In this document: positions 22,782 to 35,000 of the stretch, piece by piece | How positions within the stretch are numbered: the stretch's first letter is position 1 | How the letters are laid out: each line of letters opens with the position of its first letter | Source: Deuterostichococcus epilithicus | Taxonomy: Eukaryota; Chlorophyta; Trebouxiophyceae; Prasiolales; Stichococcaceae | DNA: 64,000 nt | Direction of reading: 5' to 3' | Assembly: GCA_033439295.1 (NCBI GenBank) | Contig: JAVTLE010000014.1 | Location: 1,674,001 to 1,738,000, forward strand | Notes under the pieces: model-generated | What the model saw: only the letters and a program-made list of their open reading frames with translations | Told to the model about the DNA's origin: nothing | Database searches by the model: none | Position numbers and translations under genes: made by a program

Positions 22782-23724
22782 TCACTCGGCCTTCCTGAAC
22801 ACGCCGTGCACAAATGCGCGCTGCAACACCTCATTCCGTTTGCGATTTCGACTATTCACGCATGCGTAGTGGCACTCGACCGTCTCAAACCCTGCTGCAC
22901 CCATTCGCTCAGCCAGGTCCTCTGTTGTGAAGAAGTAGGCCAGGGTGCCATCATCGCGCCGGTACAGCCGGGGAGCTAGCGCCTTTTCTGGCGCAAAGCG
23001 CAGCATCGGCAGGTCGTACAGCGCATAGTCGCGAAACAGCAGCAGGCCTCCAGGCCGCAAGGCGGCGTGCGCGAGCCGCAGCACCGCTGCCATGCGGCCC
23101 GGTGGCACAGCGGACAGTGCAAAGATCAAAATTGCCACGTCCGCGCCCGCAGGTGCCAACAACGGCGGGGCGGCGCCGCCGTCGGCGGCGTCGAGCACCT
23201 CCGTCTGCAGCCTACTGCGTGCGACGCCCGCCGCCTCTGCATAGCAGCAGCAGAAGTTCAGCAGGCTGCCCGACCTGCTGACCATGATCGCAAGGCGCGG
23301 CGAGCGAGGCTCTCTCATGCAGAGCTGTCTGTCCGCAGCGTGCTTGACTCTTTGCATGTTTGGCATTCCAGAGCTCACCCGCAGCTTCCGACAGCAGGTC
23401 CAGAGCTGTGGCGCTGACGTCGCAGCAGACCGCCCGCGCTGTGCCATTGGCTGCCAGGACCGGCAGGATTGAGGCCCCATTGCCCGCGCCGATGTCTACG
23501 ATCCGCACATGCGGCACGGCCAGCTGTGGAAACTCCTGGCACAGGTACCGCTTGGGCTTGAAGAAGCGCGCGCTGCTGTGCTTCCGGTGGAACGCCTCCC
23601 AGCTGGTGGCGCACACCCCGTCGGCGTCGGCAGTGGTGGTGCTGTAGGCTGGGGGATTGTCAGTGCCGACGACTGCGGCGGCCGCCGCCGCCGCCGCGTC
23701 ACGCTGTGCCACCAGCGGCTGCAC
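22782..23724 (-). CDS. METTL2/6/8-type tRNA m3C methyltransferase
   Basis: The main exons carry the family's opening block SWEAFHRKHSSARFFKPKRY followed by LCQEFPQL. SAM-binding motif I is VRIVDIGAGNGASILPVL. After an intron (about 23373 to 23282) come VAILIFALSAVPPGRMAAVL, RPGGLLLFRDYALYDLPMLR and YRRDDGTLAYFFTTEDLAER, then a helical end VFRKAE. LLLFRDY..YD and the DGT.AYFFT block are diagnostic of METTL2/6/8 (yeast Trm140). These enzymes put 3-methylcytidine at position 32 of serine, threonine or arginine tRNAs. The given upper boundary is a GTG in frame, not a convincing start. A small first exon with the true ATG probably lies upstream, between 23725 and about 23920, where several ATGs and donors are possible. 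Confidence 0.85.
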
Positions 23725-24029
23725 CTTGTTCCTGCGGGACGTTGTGATGAAAGCTCAAGGGCATTTCGGAACTAAACATGTTGGCAGACCTCCGGTGGGC
23801 GAAAGGGCATCGGGTCGCAGCATTCATGTTGCAAAAGCAGCTGTGCAATGGGGGTATCACCCCGAGCATGCTGCCATAGAGAAAGTTCACGCCGCTGCGC
23901 ACCTTAGGGACTCCCATGTAAAGTCAGAATCATAGTAGCTGACAGCCGGCAGCGCTGCCGGCGCACCGCCATGCTTCACCGGCGCAGGCATGCCACCGAT
24001 CCCGGGCCAGTCCTGTGCCGCTGGCAACC
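23725..24029. promoter_or_regulatory. Short intergenic region holding the METTL 5' end and FHIT 3' end
   Basis: About 300 bp between the recognised part of the METTL gene and the FHIT stop codon, both minus-strand. It probably contains the missing first METTL exon and its promoter. I could not decide between the candidate ATGs. Confidence 0.35.
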
Positions 24030-25051
24030 CTACTGCTGCGCAAACATGGGCCTGAGCTCCGTTGCCTCTGCCGCCATCTGCTCTGGTGTTCGCGCGATGC
24101 GCTCCGCATCAAGATTCAGCGGCTCGCCAGACCTGCATGTGACAGGCCCACCTTTCGCGCAAGAGGTCTCGATGCCGAGCATGAACAGATGAGCATAGTT
24201 TTCCCGGCCCTCCCGAGATTTGATCCCTCACAGCGTTCCGGGGTGGCGAGCGCCCGCTCACCGATGCGAGGCGGCGTCCTTGCTGGAATCATCTATGGCG
24301 TCGTAGACCTTGTCGTTCGGATCAAAATCCCCGGTGCGGCGCGGCAGCACGTGGATGTGGAGGTGAGGCACTGTCTGGCCTGCCGCTGGACCGTCCTGCG
24401 GTCCAGGAAAGACTTCAGCTAGAGGTATGATGCACTCTGCCTGCCCTGACATGCCCCCCGGGTGCCCGTTCTCTGCCATGCCCTGCTGTCGCCTAACATA
24501 ACTACGACATGACACAGAGCATGCAGTGCTGCCAATGGGCCGTTCTCGCAGCTGCAGCAATTGCAGTCACCTGGATGGTCAGGGTCAAAGCGTCTGCGCT
24601 GTAGTGCTTCTCGAGTGCGCTGCTGACTCGCTGCGCCAGGGACCTGGACAATACGTCTGAAGGATGAGCGCCCCACTGTGCATCTTTAAGCACTGTGCAG
24701 AAGACCCTGGTGCAGTTCCATCAGCAGAGATCCTCCAGGCGGATGGTCACCAGATGTCTGTGACCTCCTCAGTCGTGAGGTCCTTGAAGCGCGGCGCCTC
24801 CCGCAGCGGTGCAACCAGCACGTGACCTGCACGAGGGGCACACGCCTCACATGCCGCACGCAGACGTGTCGGCGACTGCAGGACAGAGCGGCATGTGCAT
24901 CGCGATCATCCGGCTGTTCACCTGGCACGATGGGCTTCAGATTGACAAATGCAAATGACCGCGCCGATGTTGCAAACACCTCTGCAGCATCTATGGGCCA
25001 CGGGCCGAACTTGTACTCCTGCAACGGCACAAATATCTCAAGCCCGAACAT
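24030..25051 (-). CDS. FHIT-type bis(5'-adenosyl)-triphosphatase (HIT family)
   Basis: Five exons. [20 protein letters not shown] starts the protein, with [12 protein letters not shown] closing exon one. [20 protein letters not shown] follows, then [20 protein letters not shown]. The HIT motif lies in [16 protein letters not shown], preceded by DGPAAGQT and followed by NDKVYDAID. The middle His of HLHIHV is the nucleophile. The last exon encodes [20 protein letters not shown] with two glutamines before the stop. [19 protein letters not shown] matches FHIT rather than HINT or DCS proteins. FHIT hydrolyses Ap3A and related dinucleotides to AMP plus ADP. The length (about 150-160 residues) fits the family. 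The ATG at 25051 gives a compact first exon; in-frame extension upstream is possible. Confidence 0.88.
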
Positions 25052-25857
25052 ACTGCATGCAACACACGGCGCGAGGGCGATCAATCGGCAACTGCACCTG
25101 AGGTGTTCCCGTCGCCATGCACCGGACTTCAACGGTCTTGCAAGACGCTCTGGCACAAGGCGCACGCAGGCTGGCCTGTCTCAGGAGCAACGATGATCGA
25201 CACAGCATTTGGATGACTGTCAGTGCTTGCAAATGCACTGCATCAAACGTGTGATATTGTGTGGTATACCTACACTTTCCCGCGGGATCTTATGAGTCAT
25301 GTGAAGTGTGACGAACGGCGTCCCTCCTTGATGGGGCCTGGCGAACGTACACGGACTCATTCTACATCTAGGATCTCGGTGTTGCCATCAACAGCTTGGT
25401 TTCTGTCTGCACTGCGCTACTTTCGCTCGATTCTTGAAGCTAACCTCGAGAACGATTCGGAAGCTGGCACCAGGCCTTCTTGCCGCTCGCCACGCCTGCG
25501 TTGAGTTCTGTGTGTCTGAAATTGAAGGCGCTTGAGTTCCGTAATCTCATTTTGTAGGGGAAGACAGCTTCAACGCACGACCTTGACGCCCGCGAGGTCA
25601 GTTGCGGATCTTGTCGGCCGGCCGGCCAGCGGTCGCGAGAGCATGCACGAGTCATTTTTGAGCAACAAAATGTGCAATGAAGGTGGACCCGGCGGTTTAG
25701 ACTGGCAAAATTGCTTGGCGAATATTCAGCGAATGACATCTGGTGGTCGCCGGCGGCCTCGCAGGTCGCGCAGGGTTCCTCGCAGAGGCCCTGAAAAGAC
25801 GACTTTGTCAAAGTACTCTCCTCGGTGCAATCGGACATCTTCCGGCAATCAGAGCAA
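25052..25857. promoter_or_regulatory. Divergent intergenic region, FHIT (-) and phospho-lyase (+)
   Basis: 806 bp between outward-facing genes. Open frames on both strands (for example 25440-25925 minus) have no splice-supported neighbours or family motif and look like chance. Expected to hold both promoters; no element named. Confidence 0.4.
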
Positions 25858-28800
25858 ATGACCTGCGGCAAGGGAGTTGCGGCGCCGCCGCCGCAGGGCA
25901 GCTCACCGTCATGCAGCAGCGACACCTACCAGGCACTTCCCGACGCAGACCGCCGAGCACAACAGGACTGTGATGCGCTGCTGGACCACGCGCGAGATGC
26001 CGCCACCGTCTGCCAGGTAGCTGTGCTGGCGGCGTTTGGCGCTTCATGAAATCTGCGTAAATCGATGTGCCTAGCAGACGACGGTTTGTGCTTTCGTGCA
26101 GGCCACACCAGACACAGCTCAGGTGACGCGTCAGCGACAGCAGCACATTGGCCCGAATCACGCGCTAATGTATGCCGAGCCGCTACACATTGTGCGCGGC
26201 GAGGTGAGTCAGGTTGAAACAGAACGTCACTCTGCTCGTTTCAGATCTGCCATGACCTGACAGCCTGGTGTGACCACATCATCAGAAGCTGCCAATATTT
26301 ATGCAAGCTGGCTGTTTGGCAAGAAGGGCCATTCACCCATCACCATGTGCATCCTCATCCAGCACATCCAATGCGCAGGGCGCCACTTTGTGGGCTGCTG
26401 ATGGCAGCTCCTACCTGGACTGCGTCAACAATGTAGCCCACGTTGGGCACTGCCACCCCAAGGTGAGCTCAAGTGTCACCGCCGTCACTCTGGAGAAACT
26501 CCAGATTCACAGGTTGCAGTGTCATCGACGGTCACCTTCGTATTTCCTCGCGCGCTGAGAGACCTCTGCATTATTTGTTGCAGGTGGCCACGGCGGTGGC
26601 GCAGCAGATGTTCCGGTTGAACACCAACTCACGGTACCTGCACGAAAACTTCTCGTCGCACGCGGAGCAGCTGACAGCCACCATGCCAGAGCCCCTCAGC
26701 GTCATGTGAGCCATCGTCCAAACATCGAGAGCGAACGGTCACGGTTGCCGTGGTCCGTCTGGGTGTGAAGATCGGCTGCCTTCTTGAGCATTCATTCCGA
26801 CCTGTGTCTGAGACTGACATCAAGTGTCGTCGACTGTGCAGGTATGCAACCTGCTCGGGATCAGAGTCCAATGACCTGGCGCTGCGAGTCGCCCGCGCCA
26901 ACAGCCCCCACGGTGTGGATATGGGTTCCCGTCTGCAATGGCCTTGCCTGTGCCCTGTTGCTGCTCACTGTGAGATAAGCCTCCGCCACCACTTCCCTCC
27001 GCCCCTGCGCCTGGGATCGGGGGGTGGACACCACCTATGAATGGGGCCGGTCCCCAGACCGCCAGCAGTTGCCCGAGGTGCTTGGGGCTTTTAACATTCC
27101 CAATCGGGGCCCTGCTGCATGCAGGCGCGCGGCACGTGGTGGTCATGGACGGCGCGTACCACGGCCACACCACCGCTACCATCGACCTGTCTCCCTACAA
27201 GTTCAATGGGCCCGGCGGCGGCGGCAAGTGCGTGTGCTCCTTCCTTCATTGACTCCTGTTGTGGGAGGAGTGCGTCCCCAAACATGCACATCAGGCCCGT
27301 GGGGTCGGCTCTGGGCCGCGGCACGGGTCACTGCTAGCGCTGCGGGTGCTGCCGGGGGCCACGCGCTGCCTCGATGGCAGCGGCACACGGCAGCGGTCTG
27401 TGGCTCGCGCCCCTGGGACTGAAGCACAGGTCTCTTGAAGCTCTCCTGACGCATGGAACGTGATACGCTGCAGGCCGGAGCACGTGCACATAATGCCGTG
27501 CCCGGACGTGCTGCGGGGGCGCAGCCTGGACGGCGGCGCCGCGGCGCGGGATGCCATCGGGCGGGCGCGTGCCGCAGGCGGCCGCGTGTGCGCCTTCTTC
27601 TCCGAGTCCATCCTCTCCTGCGGCGGCCAGGTGCGCTGCCCACACGTTCTAGCTGCCGAAGCTGAGCTGCGTGATCCGACTCGCGGTTCTCAGGACGACA
27701 CAGCGGTCTGTGCAGCTCGCAAGTGGCCTCGAGAGATGTCACCTTGCCTCACTCGATGGCGGCTTCACTCGTCCGCCTGCCAGCACCTCTTGCAAACCCC
27801 TTTGCAAATGCTGAGAAGGACTTATACCCTATGAACAGGTGGTGCTGCCGGATGGGTACCTTGCGGCGGTGTACAAGGAGATGCGCGCTGAGGGCGCGGC
27901 CTGCGTCGCTGACGAGGTGCACCGGAATCTCTGCCGCATTCCTCAATTTCTTCCCAAACTTCGTATCAGCAGATGGCTGCCGGTCCATGCATGCTGATGG
28001 GGCAGTGGCGCGGCACCTCTTCCAGCAAAGGGTTCCGAAATCGATTAACGAGCATGCTCTGCCTGGCCTGCGCAGGTGCAGTGTGGCTTCGGGCGGGTGG
28101 GGTCGCACTTCTGGGGCTTCGAGACGCAGGGCGTGGTGCCGGACATGGTGACCCTGGGCAAGCCCATAGGCAACGGCTTCCCCATGGGCGCCGTCGTCAT
28201 GTGCCGCCGCCTAGCCGAGGGCTTCGACAACGGCATGCAGTACTTTGCGACCTGCGGCGGCTGCACCGCCTCCGGCGCCGCGGGTGCGCCCCATCGCTCG
28301 TGGCAGGCTGCTGCTGTCAGCGAAGTCCGGGGACACTGCCGCTCCCGTCGTGGAGCTCGACCGCTCGCGACGCCTCGGTGCCCACAGCGCCGCTGCGAGT
28401 TCGTGTGCCTGGTGGTCGTCAGAGAAAACGCATACTGACGAGTGGTCGCATGGCGGCCCGCAGGCCTGGCGGTGCTGCAGGTCCTGAGGGAAGAGAAGCT
28501 GCAGGCCGCCGCGCTGGCCACCGGAGCGCACCTCAAGACCGGCCTGGCCCGGCTGCAGGTGCGACTGACGTGCCATCACGAGTTTCACATGAACCAGCTG
28601 CTATACCTCCATTGCTCGACGCTACGGGTGTCACAGTATGACTTGAAGCTGTCCGTGCATTCACGATGTACTGGCTGATCTGCAGCTTGTGAATCCTTGA
28701 AATGGTTGATATGTTCTGCGGCACTGCAGGAGGGCCGACCGTTCTTGGGGGACGTGCGCGGCCTGGGCCTGATGCTGGGTATCGAGTGCATCTCGGACGC

Positions 28801-29381
28801 TGCGAGCAAGGCGCCCGCCCCCAAGCTCGCCTGCTGGGTCAGGGTGCGGCACTGCCACCACAGCCGTCGAGTATATTGTATTGTTATTCTTGCCACCGGA
28901 CCCTGCGCCGCCTTTGGTGCCGCACAGATTCTTTGACAGGCGCAGCGGCCGGCCCACGTTTAGCTGGTATGGATGCTGGAGGGTGATTGTAGACGGATGA
29001 CTGGCGGATGACTGACCACGACAGAGCAAGGCCGACATGCTCACCCTCTCCTGTGTACACTCTTCTCCAACCGTGGATACTTGATCCTCCGTACGTCTGG
29101 TGCAACAGGAGAGCATGAAAGCGCGGCGGGTGCTGCTGACGACGGACGGCATGCGGTGCGACAACATCCTCAAGATCAAGCCGCCGCTGGTGTTCTCCTG
29201 CCGCGACGCCGACCGCCTGGTTGCGGAGCTGGAGGCCGTGCTTGAGGAGTTTGCCAGCCTGCCGGCCGCGGAGCGCGCCGCCCTGCTGCAGGGCTGGGCG
29301 CCTCCCGCTGAGACGCCGGCCGGAGTCCCGGCACCTGAGGCACTTGCGCAGGCCCCGATGACGAAGCGGCAGAAGGTGTAG
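25858..29381 (+). CDS. PLP-dependent class III aminotransferase-fold phospho-lyase (ETNPPL/PHYKPL type)
   Basis: About eleven exons. Early exons include [20 protein letters not shown] and [18 protein letters not shown], then [23 protein letters not shown]-contact blocks follow: [68 protein letters not shown] and [17 protein letters not shown]. The Lys of LGKPIGNG forms the Schiff base, and the Asp of ADEVQ pairs with the PLP pyridine nitrogen. The C-terminal domain has [18 protein letters not shown] and [36 protein letters not shown] and the HFWGFE motif fit the AGXT2L family, which cleaves phosphoethanolamine or phosphohydroxylysine; substrate choice cannot be read here. A fused N-terminal kinase, seen in some relatives, is not evident. 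The open frame extends upstream of 25858 with only GTG starts. The tail ends in a basic KRQKV. Confidence 0.9.
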
Positions 29382-29883
29382 AGCGGCTGCTTCAGAAACA
29401 AGCCCGGCAACAGGGGTTGCGGTAGCACTTTTATACCCTCCCAGGCGTGAGGTTGACGCTATACAGTATTCGTTTGCTGGTGGCAGAGGTTTCAACGGGA
29501 AAGGACCTCCCCGTGTTCTTCGGCAGCAGCATGCATCTTGTAGGCTGCTGGTTACTCCCTGCCCTGATGATTCAGAGCGTCAACAAGCTGGTTATCTTTT
29601 CAGAGAGAGATGTACACTTTCCAAGCCTCAGTCAGGCTGATTAGGGTCTGAATACTCTCCAGCCACGGATGCACCCGCTGGACAATTCTGTTGGCAGCGG
29701 CAAATTGGAAGAGTCATCACCCTAGTTCAACTACATAGCCAGGACCGGTTCACAGACCAGCCTGGAAAACACACCATGCAGCTAGAGGTTCATTCGTCAA
29801 GATGATTCCCCTCCCTGACACAAATTTGATGTGCCATGCACAACAACCCTCACATCAACCCCAGTGTTTTCTAAGTCCATGCC
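29382..29883. other. Convergent 3' intergenic region, A/T-richer
   Basis: About 500 bp between convergent stop codons, A/T-rich in its middle. Probably untranslated regions and polyadenylation sites. No coding or RNA gene seen. Confidence 0.45.
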
Positions 29884-31634
29884 TTACACCGCGGGTAGCA
29901 GTATTCGCTTCTGCTGGGGCGCCGGAGGGGAGCTGCTGGGCATTGGCAGCGCCCCTCCCCGGCCGGCCGCGCCAACGAGGCGCTGCGCCGCGGCAATGCG
30001 CGAGCGCAGCCAGAACTTCAGCGCCGCCAGCACCAGCGGCGGCGAGAACACGACGGCTGGGTCGCCGACGAGGTGATACACCTGTGTGGACGGGCACAGA
30101 AACATGACATCTGAAAATGCACACAGCTTTTGTTGAGTACCTCCTGTCCTTGAGGCGTGCGCCTTTGGGAATGAGGTACATGCATGCTTGCTATGTAGAT
30201 AGCGCCAGGGCTGCAGACCTTCCACATTTCCAGCTGAGTGAGGGGGTCCGCCTGCGCCACGCGGCGCAGGTACTCTAGGTAAGTTCAAAATCGCCTGCAC
30301 TGGGCCTGCGTCCGGCAGCGAGCCCGTGCGCCTGCAGCCCGCAGAAGTGGAGCCGAGGGCAGAGTGAGCTGCCTTTGTAGCGGCACCCATGGGATGAGGC
30401 TCTCTAGGCTGCATACGCATGTCAACCTGCTAGCAGGAGACACAGGCCACGTATTCCATGCATGACCAGAGTCAGGCACTTCAGTATGCTTGTTGAGCTT
30501 CAGTATGGCGGTATGATCGGACGGCGTGCACATTAAGGCACTGCGATGCGTGTGGGCAGAATAATTCGGTTGCTGCATGCCAGAGTCTGCAAAGCCTAGG
30601 GCAGTGCAGACAAATTGGTGGCTTCTGGCAATGAAAAAGTCACCAGGTTTCGGGGCATCGAGTCAAAGCCTGCTCCCTCATGGGCACCTTCGTGTGAATC
30701 CGCTATCACTGCTGACGTCATTTTTGGAACACTCCTTGTTCGGTTGAGTTGCCCCCGGAACAACGTGTCTGCACATGTTTGCGCCAGGCAATTGATGTGT
30801 GTGCAACAATGTTTGATCCATTCTCGGACAGACCAGCTGTAAAGCAAAGCACTCACCTCTGAGCACAGCATCCACTCGAATAATACAACAGCCCAGAAGG
30901 GCATCTTGCCGGTGTCCACCTCCCTATTGCAGAGCAGCAACTGAATAGCTGAGCGATTTGTCACGAGTCTTCAAACATCGCATTCCACCCATGTGACTGA
31001 TTTAGAAGATCATTTCCAATGCATGCAGAGGGGACGAAGTGAAATCAAGGCTGACACGCACTGATCCAGCACCGCCTTGACGGCGGTGAATCGTCGGGTA
31101 AACGCCCAGTGGTCATCGCTCTGCGCGAGTGCGTTCCCATGATGTAATGATGCGCATTCAGCACTCGAGGCTTGGCGGTGGATGGCGGTGGCTGGTGGGT
31201 GGAGGCCATACTGGTGGCCAGTACCACACTCCTGACAGCCGTTTCGTTTGCAACTCACATGCTTGTTTTGATTCTCCTTCCGCAGATGTTCAAGACCAGA
31301 TTGCCAATCGTGCCGCAGCCCTGATGCCGCAGCTGAAGCAGCCGGTTTGCCGCGCAGTTGTCGCTCACATTCTTGTACCTGCAAGCGCATCACATGCAAT
31401 GGTCTGCGTTATTTGCATGCGCGACAGAAACTTGCAAAGACGATCGTGCCGCATTCCGACACAACCCGCTGCCAAGTACTGCTGGACATGCATAGCACTG
31501 GGGTGCTGCACGCTGGGCACATGAAGACTGGCTGAAATGCGATCTTCGGCAATCAGAATGCGTCCGGACTCACATCTGTTTCAGTATGGCAGCCTGCCGA
31601 AGATGCGGTCAGCATCCTCTTGCGAGAGGTTCAT
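29884..31634 (-). CDS. Unrecognised protein with hydrophobic helices
   Basis: I do not recognise this gene. Minus-strand exons join in phase as follows. One near 31390-31265 encodes LRHDWQSGLEHLRKENQNKH. The next (about 31140-31070) gives SDDHWAFTRRFTAVKAVLDQ. The next (about 30930-30860) gives EVDTGKMPFWAVVLFEWMLC and SE. The next (about 30275-30220) gives YLRRVAQADPLTQLEMWK. The last (about 30082-29884) gives VYHLVGDPAVVFSPPLVLAA and LKFWLRSRI, then a Pro/Ser-rich tail and TAA. The hydrophobic stretches could be buried helices or weak membrane segments. A possible start is the ATG near 31634 (MNLSQEDADRIFGRLPY), but its join to the next exon is not resolved. Donors are GT-type and phases match at three introns, which supports a real gene. 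It faces the PRT1-like gene across a divergent promoter. Confidence 0.55.
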
Positions 31635-32072
31635 TCTGTCTCAGGCCTAGCGTGCGCCGCGCCTTGGCTGGTTGGTGGACGCTTGAAAGCGAGGACTCGT
31701 GCAGAAACCTATGGCAGCAGTGAACTCAGAATTGAGAACTGCAGCCCGGCAACGAGCCATTTCTGGTGCATGTCTGCATTCGCAAAATCATCGAGGAAGA
31801 TTCATCCTCAAGAAGTCGACTTCGACATACTCCTCCTGCACAGTCTGTTGCGGTCTTTGATCCTTGCTCGGCGCAGACGTTGGCCGCGGTTTTGACCAAG
31901 CTCGGTGGTTGCGCATGCGGAAGCTGCAACTGTTTTCGCCTCAGTGTCTCCTGTTGGCGATATGCGGGACTGAAACACAAGAAGTATTTAAGAGATTGAC
32001 AAGTGGTGCTGCTGGGATTGCTGTCAGCTGCAGCACTTTCCAGTTGGCAGCGGCACCGCGCCAACACGCAGC
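31635..32072. promoter_or_regulatory. Divergent promoter region upstream of the PRT1-like gene
   Basis: About 440 bp between the proposed start of the unrecognised minus-strand gene and the PRT1-like start codon. Short open frames on both strands are unsupported. No specific element identified. Confidence 0.35.
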
Positions 32073-35000
32073 ATGGAAATACAACCCACAGACCTGCAGA
32101 ATTGGCACTGTGGCGTGTGTCTGGAGCTGCTGTACAAGCCGTAAGTGGTTCATTGACGCCGGGCAATTGCTGCATGCCACAGCAATCACACAGCATGGCC
32201 GCATGATCCGTGCCGAGTAAGTTCTGCCTGCTTCACCATGTGGCCTGACGATCATCCATCGCCCTTTCAGATGCGTGGCGCCTTCGTGCGGCCACATCTA
32301 CTGCTTCTGGTGCCCGGCCGCACGCCCTCCCCACAACTGCATGATGTGTGGCGCCTGCAAGAATGGGTCCTAGTGTGTACCTGGTGTTTGCCCACTGTGC
32401 GGACGGCAGCTGAATCTCCTGGTGCTGCCGTGAATCCATCTGGCAGGTGCACGCATAAGTCGATGGATGCATGGGGCACGTCTCGGTGCCCAGAGTGCCG
32501 TGTGCAGCACAGTCTGCTGCCTCGGGTGAGCATGGCGCCGTGCTGCCAGCAGTGACCTGTGCACGCCGTCAGACTCCTGCAGGATCAGCATTCCCACACT
32601 GTTCGCAGGTGTGCACACTTCTGAACACCTTCCTACTGCAGCAGTTCCCTGAGGAGTCAGCTGCACGCGCAAGAGAGATGCAGGAGACGGTGCGCAAATG
32701 TGGACGCCTGTTGCTGAAGCTCCCTGCTACTGTGCCAGGAAGGTGAAGGATAGCGTCAGCATGCCGCAGTGTGGGTGCTCCGCCTCGAGACCGCACTCGC
32801 TGGCTGCTGATATCATGTGCAGGCTGCAGGAGCATAGTTGGGGACAGCAGTCGGCGAGCGTCGACGAGCTGCTGCCGCAGCCGGTGCATCTGGACCCGCG
32901 GGCAGGCGAGCACCAGGCGGCAGCGGCGGCATACCAGCCCGACCCGGAGGACTTTCAGTGCAGCAACCCAGAGTGTGATCGGCTGCTGGTCCGCCCGCTT
33001 GTGCCGGTGTGTGGCCACCCGGTGTGCAGGTGCGGTGCTTCTTTGCGGCATCGCTCACTGCAGGTGGTCTGCTGCATTGCCGGTTGGGCCCAACAGCCTT
33101 CGTGTGCGCTGTGGCTGATGCACATCAAGGGTTTGAGGAGACTTGGAACGTGTGGCGTCGCAGTGTGGCATGCCTGGAGTCCACGGCAGGCGGCGACGTC
33201 TGCTGCGCGCTGTGCCACATCGCCATTGACAGGACGCCGGCCGTGTGCAGACAGGCGAGATGGAGACTTGACCACCTGGCAAAGCTGCAAAGGCATTGCA
33301 ACCTCACCATGCCACAGCCATCAGCACCATCGTTGAAGAACTCCAGGCCGATTGTCTCATTCACAGGGGAACCTAAACTCGGGTCTCTGCCGTTGATGCC
33401 GCAGCTAGGGAAGCTGTTGACGGCCCTCTTCCCAGCGCTAGTGCAGCACGCGCTGCAGGAGCTGCAGGCGTCGTCACAGCCGGCTCCGGCGGTGCCTCAG
33501 CGGCCAGCACCGGCGCACACAGCAGCAGCGGCAGCAGCGCCTGCAGAAGCGCCTGCAGGGCCACCCCAGCCATCCGCTGGCAGTGCGCCTCAGGGTGGGT
33601 TGAAGCAGATACCGAGCTGTGCGGTGCGCCCTGTGGGCGTGCTTGGCATGAGGAGCAACTGTCGGACGAAGCACATCCTTCTGTCTTGACCTGACTGAGT
33701 GTCGTTTGGTGCATCTGTAGAACTAGACCAGCCGGCACAGCAGCTTTCAACGCCACCGACTGAGGATGCGGCGCGCAGCACGGTGCAACCCAACAGGTAT
33801 GACCCTGGTGAAAACCAGCAATGCAAGCTCGCTGGTAGTTGGTGTCGTTGTGTCTGCAATGCCTCTCACATGTGGTTTCTCGACGTCGAATTCGATCGGC
33901 TGCCATACCGTCCTAATGAGCCGGTCAAATGCATCAGTGTGCTGCTGCAGGGCGGCGCCGGTGCACGTGTTCTATGGCATAGGATGTGATATGGTGAGTT
34001 GAGTTGCAGGCGGCCGAGCCAATATTCCATCTCGAAATTCTCGTGTCTGCCGAGCCCCATTGACTGGCAATATGAGAAAACACTTCATGCTGCCTCCCGC
34101 AGCACGGCGACTGACATGGCATTGCTCAAGTGCAGTGCGGCCTGTACCCAATCCGAGGCAGGCGCTTCAAGTGCATCGACTGCCCAGAGGCCATCGGATT
34201 TGACCTGGTAGGCGGTCGGTCTGACATCGCATCTAGCTTAAAATACCTTGCTGAGACCCACTTGCTGGCCGAACTGCCGACTCCCTTGATACCGTCCAGC
34301 GCATGAACGTGGCGATGATCCTTGGAGCATATTTGAGATGCAGTGCGGAGCATGCCACCTGTCGGGTCGCGCCACCTACGGTCGCTTCAATCAGAAGCAC
34401 GTTGCAGGTACTGCTCGTTCGTTTCGTGTGTGACATGCATAGGTCAAAATTTTATAGCTGCTCCGAGGACCTGCACCTCCTGTCCGAGAAGCCTCTGCCC
34501 ACAGCTCGGCACTGTGTGTTTTTACGTTCAACTACTGAGCATGAGGGTGCGATGGCTCCTGACACCGACGTGTTCACCGCCCACACTACCTACGCCTCGG
34601 GACGCCTTGCGCTAGGTGCTGTAGGACGTGACTCGGCGCAGTAGCAGCGGCTGTGGTGCGGCGCCTGCTGCGAGCGCCTCGCTCAAGATTGGCTGTTGGA
34701 CCCACCGTTATCATCGTTCTGAGACTGCTAACACTGCTTGAAATCATGACGCTGCCTGTCCTTTGGGCCGCAGGGCATGCCATGGAGGAGGTGCAGCCGG
34801 AGCGCACATGGATGCATCAGCTGCAGGCCGCACATGCGGACCTGACTCCGCAGCAGATTATGCACCTCTGGCGCCTGGCCACCTCGGCCGACGAGGATGA
34901 CACAGAGGACGAGGTAATTCTTTGCCAATCACTCTTGAAAATGATCTTATCGGCCGCGCGAGGCTCGCTTGGCCAGGAACAGTGCCACTTGACCCTGCCG

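Noticed and set aside
28661-29428. 255-residue minus-strand open frame
   Set aside because: Overlaps C-terminal exons of the phospho-lyase, which are conserved on the plus strand; the antisense translation is Ser/Arg-rich without a domain.
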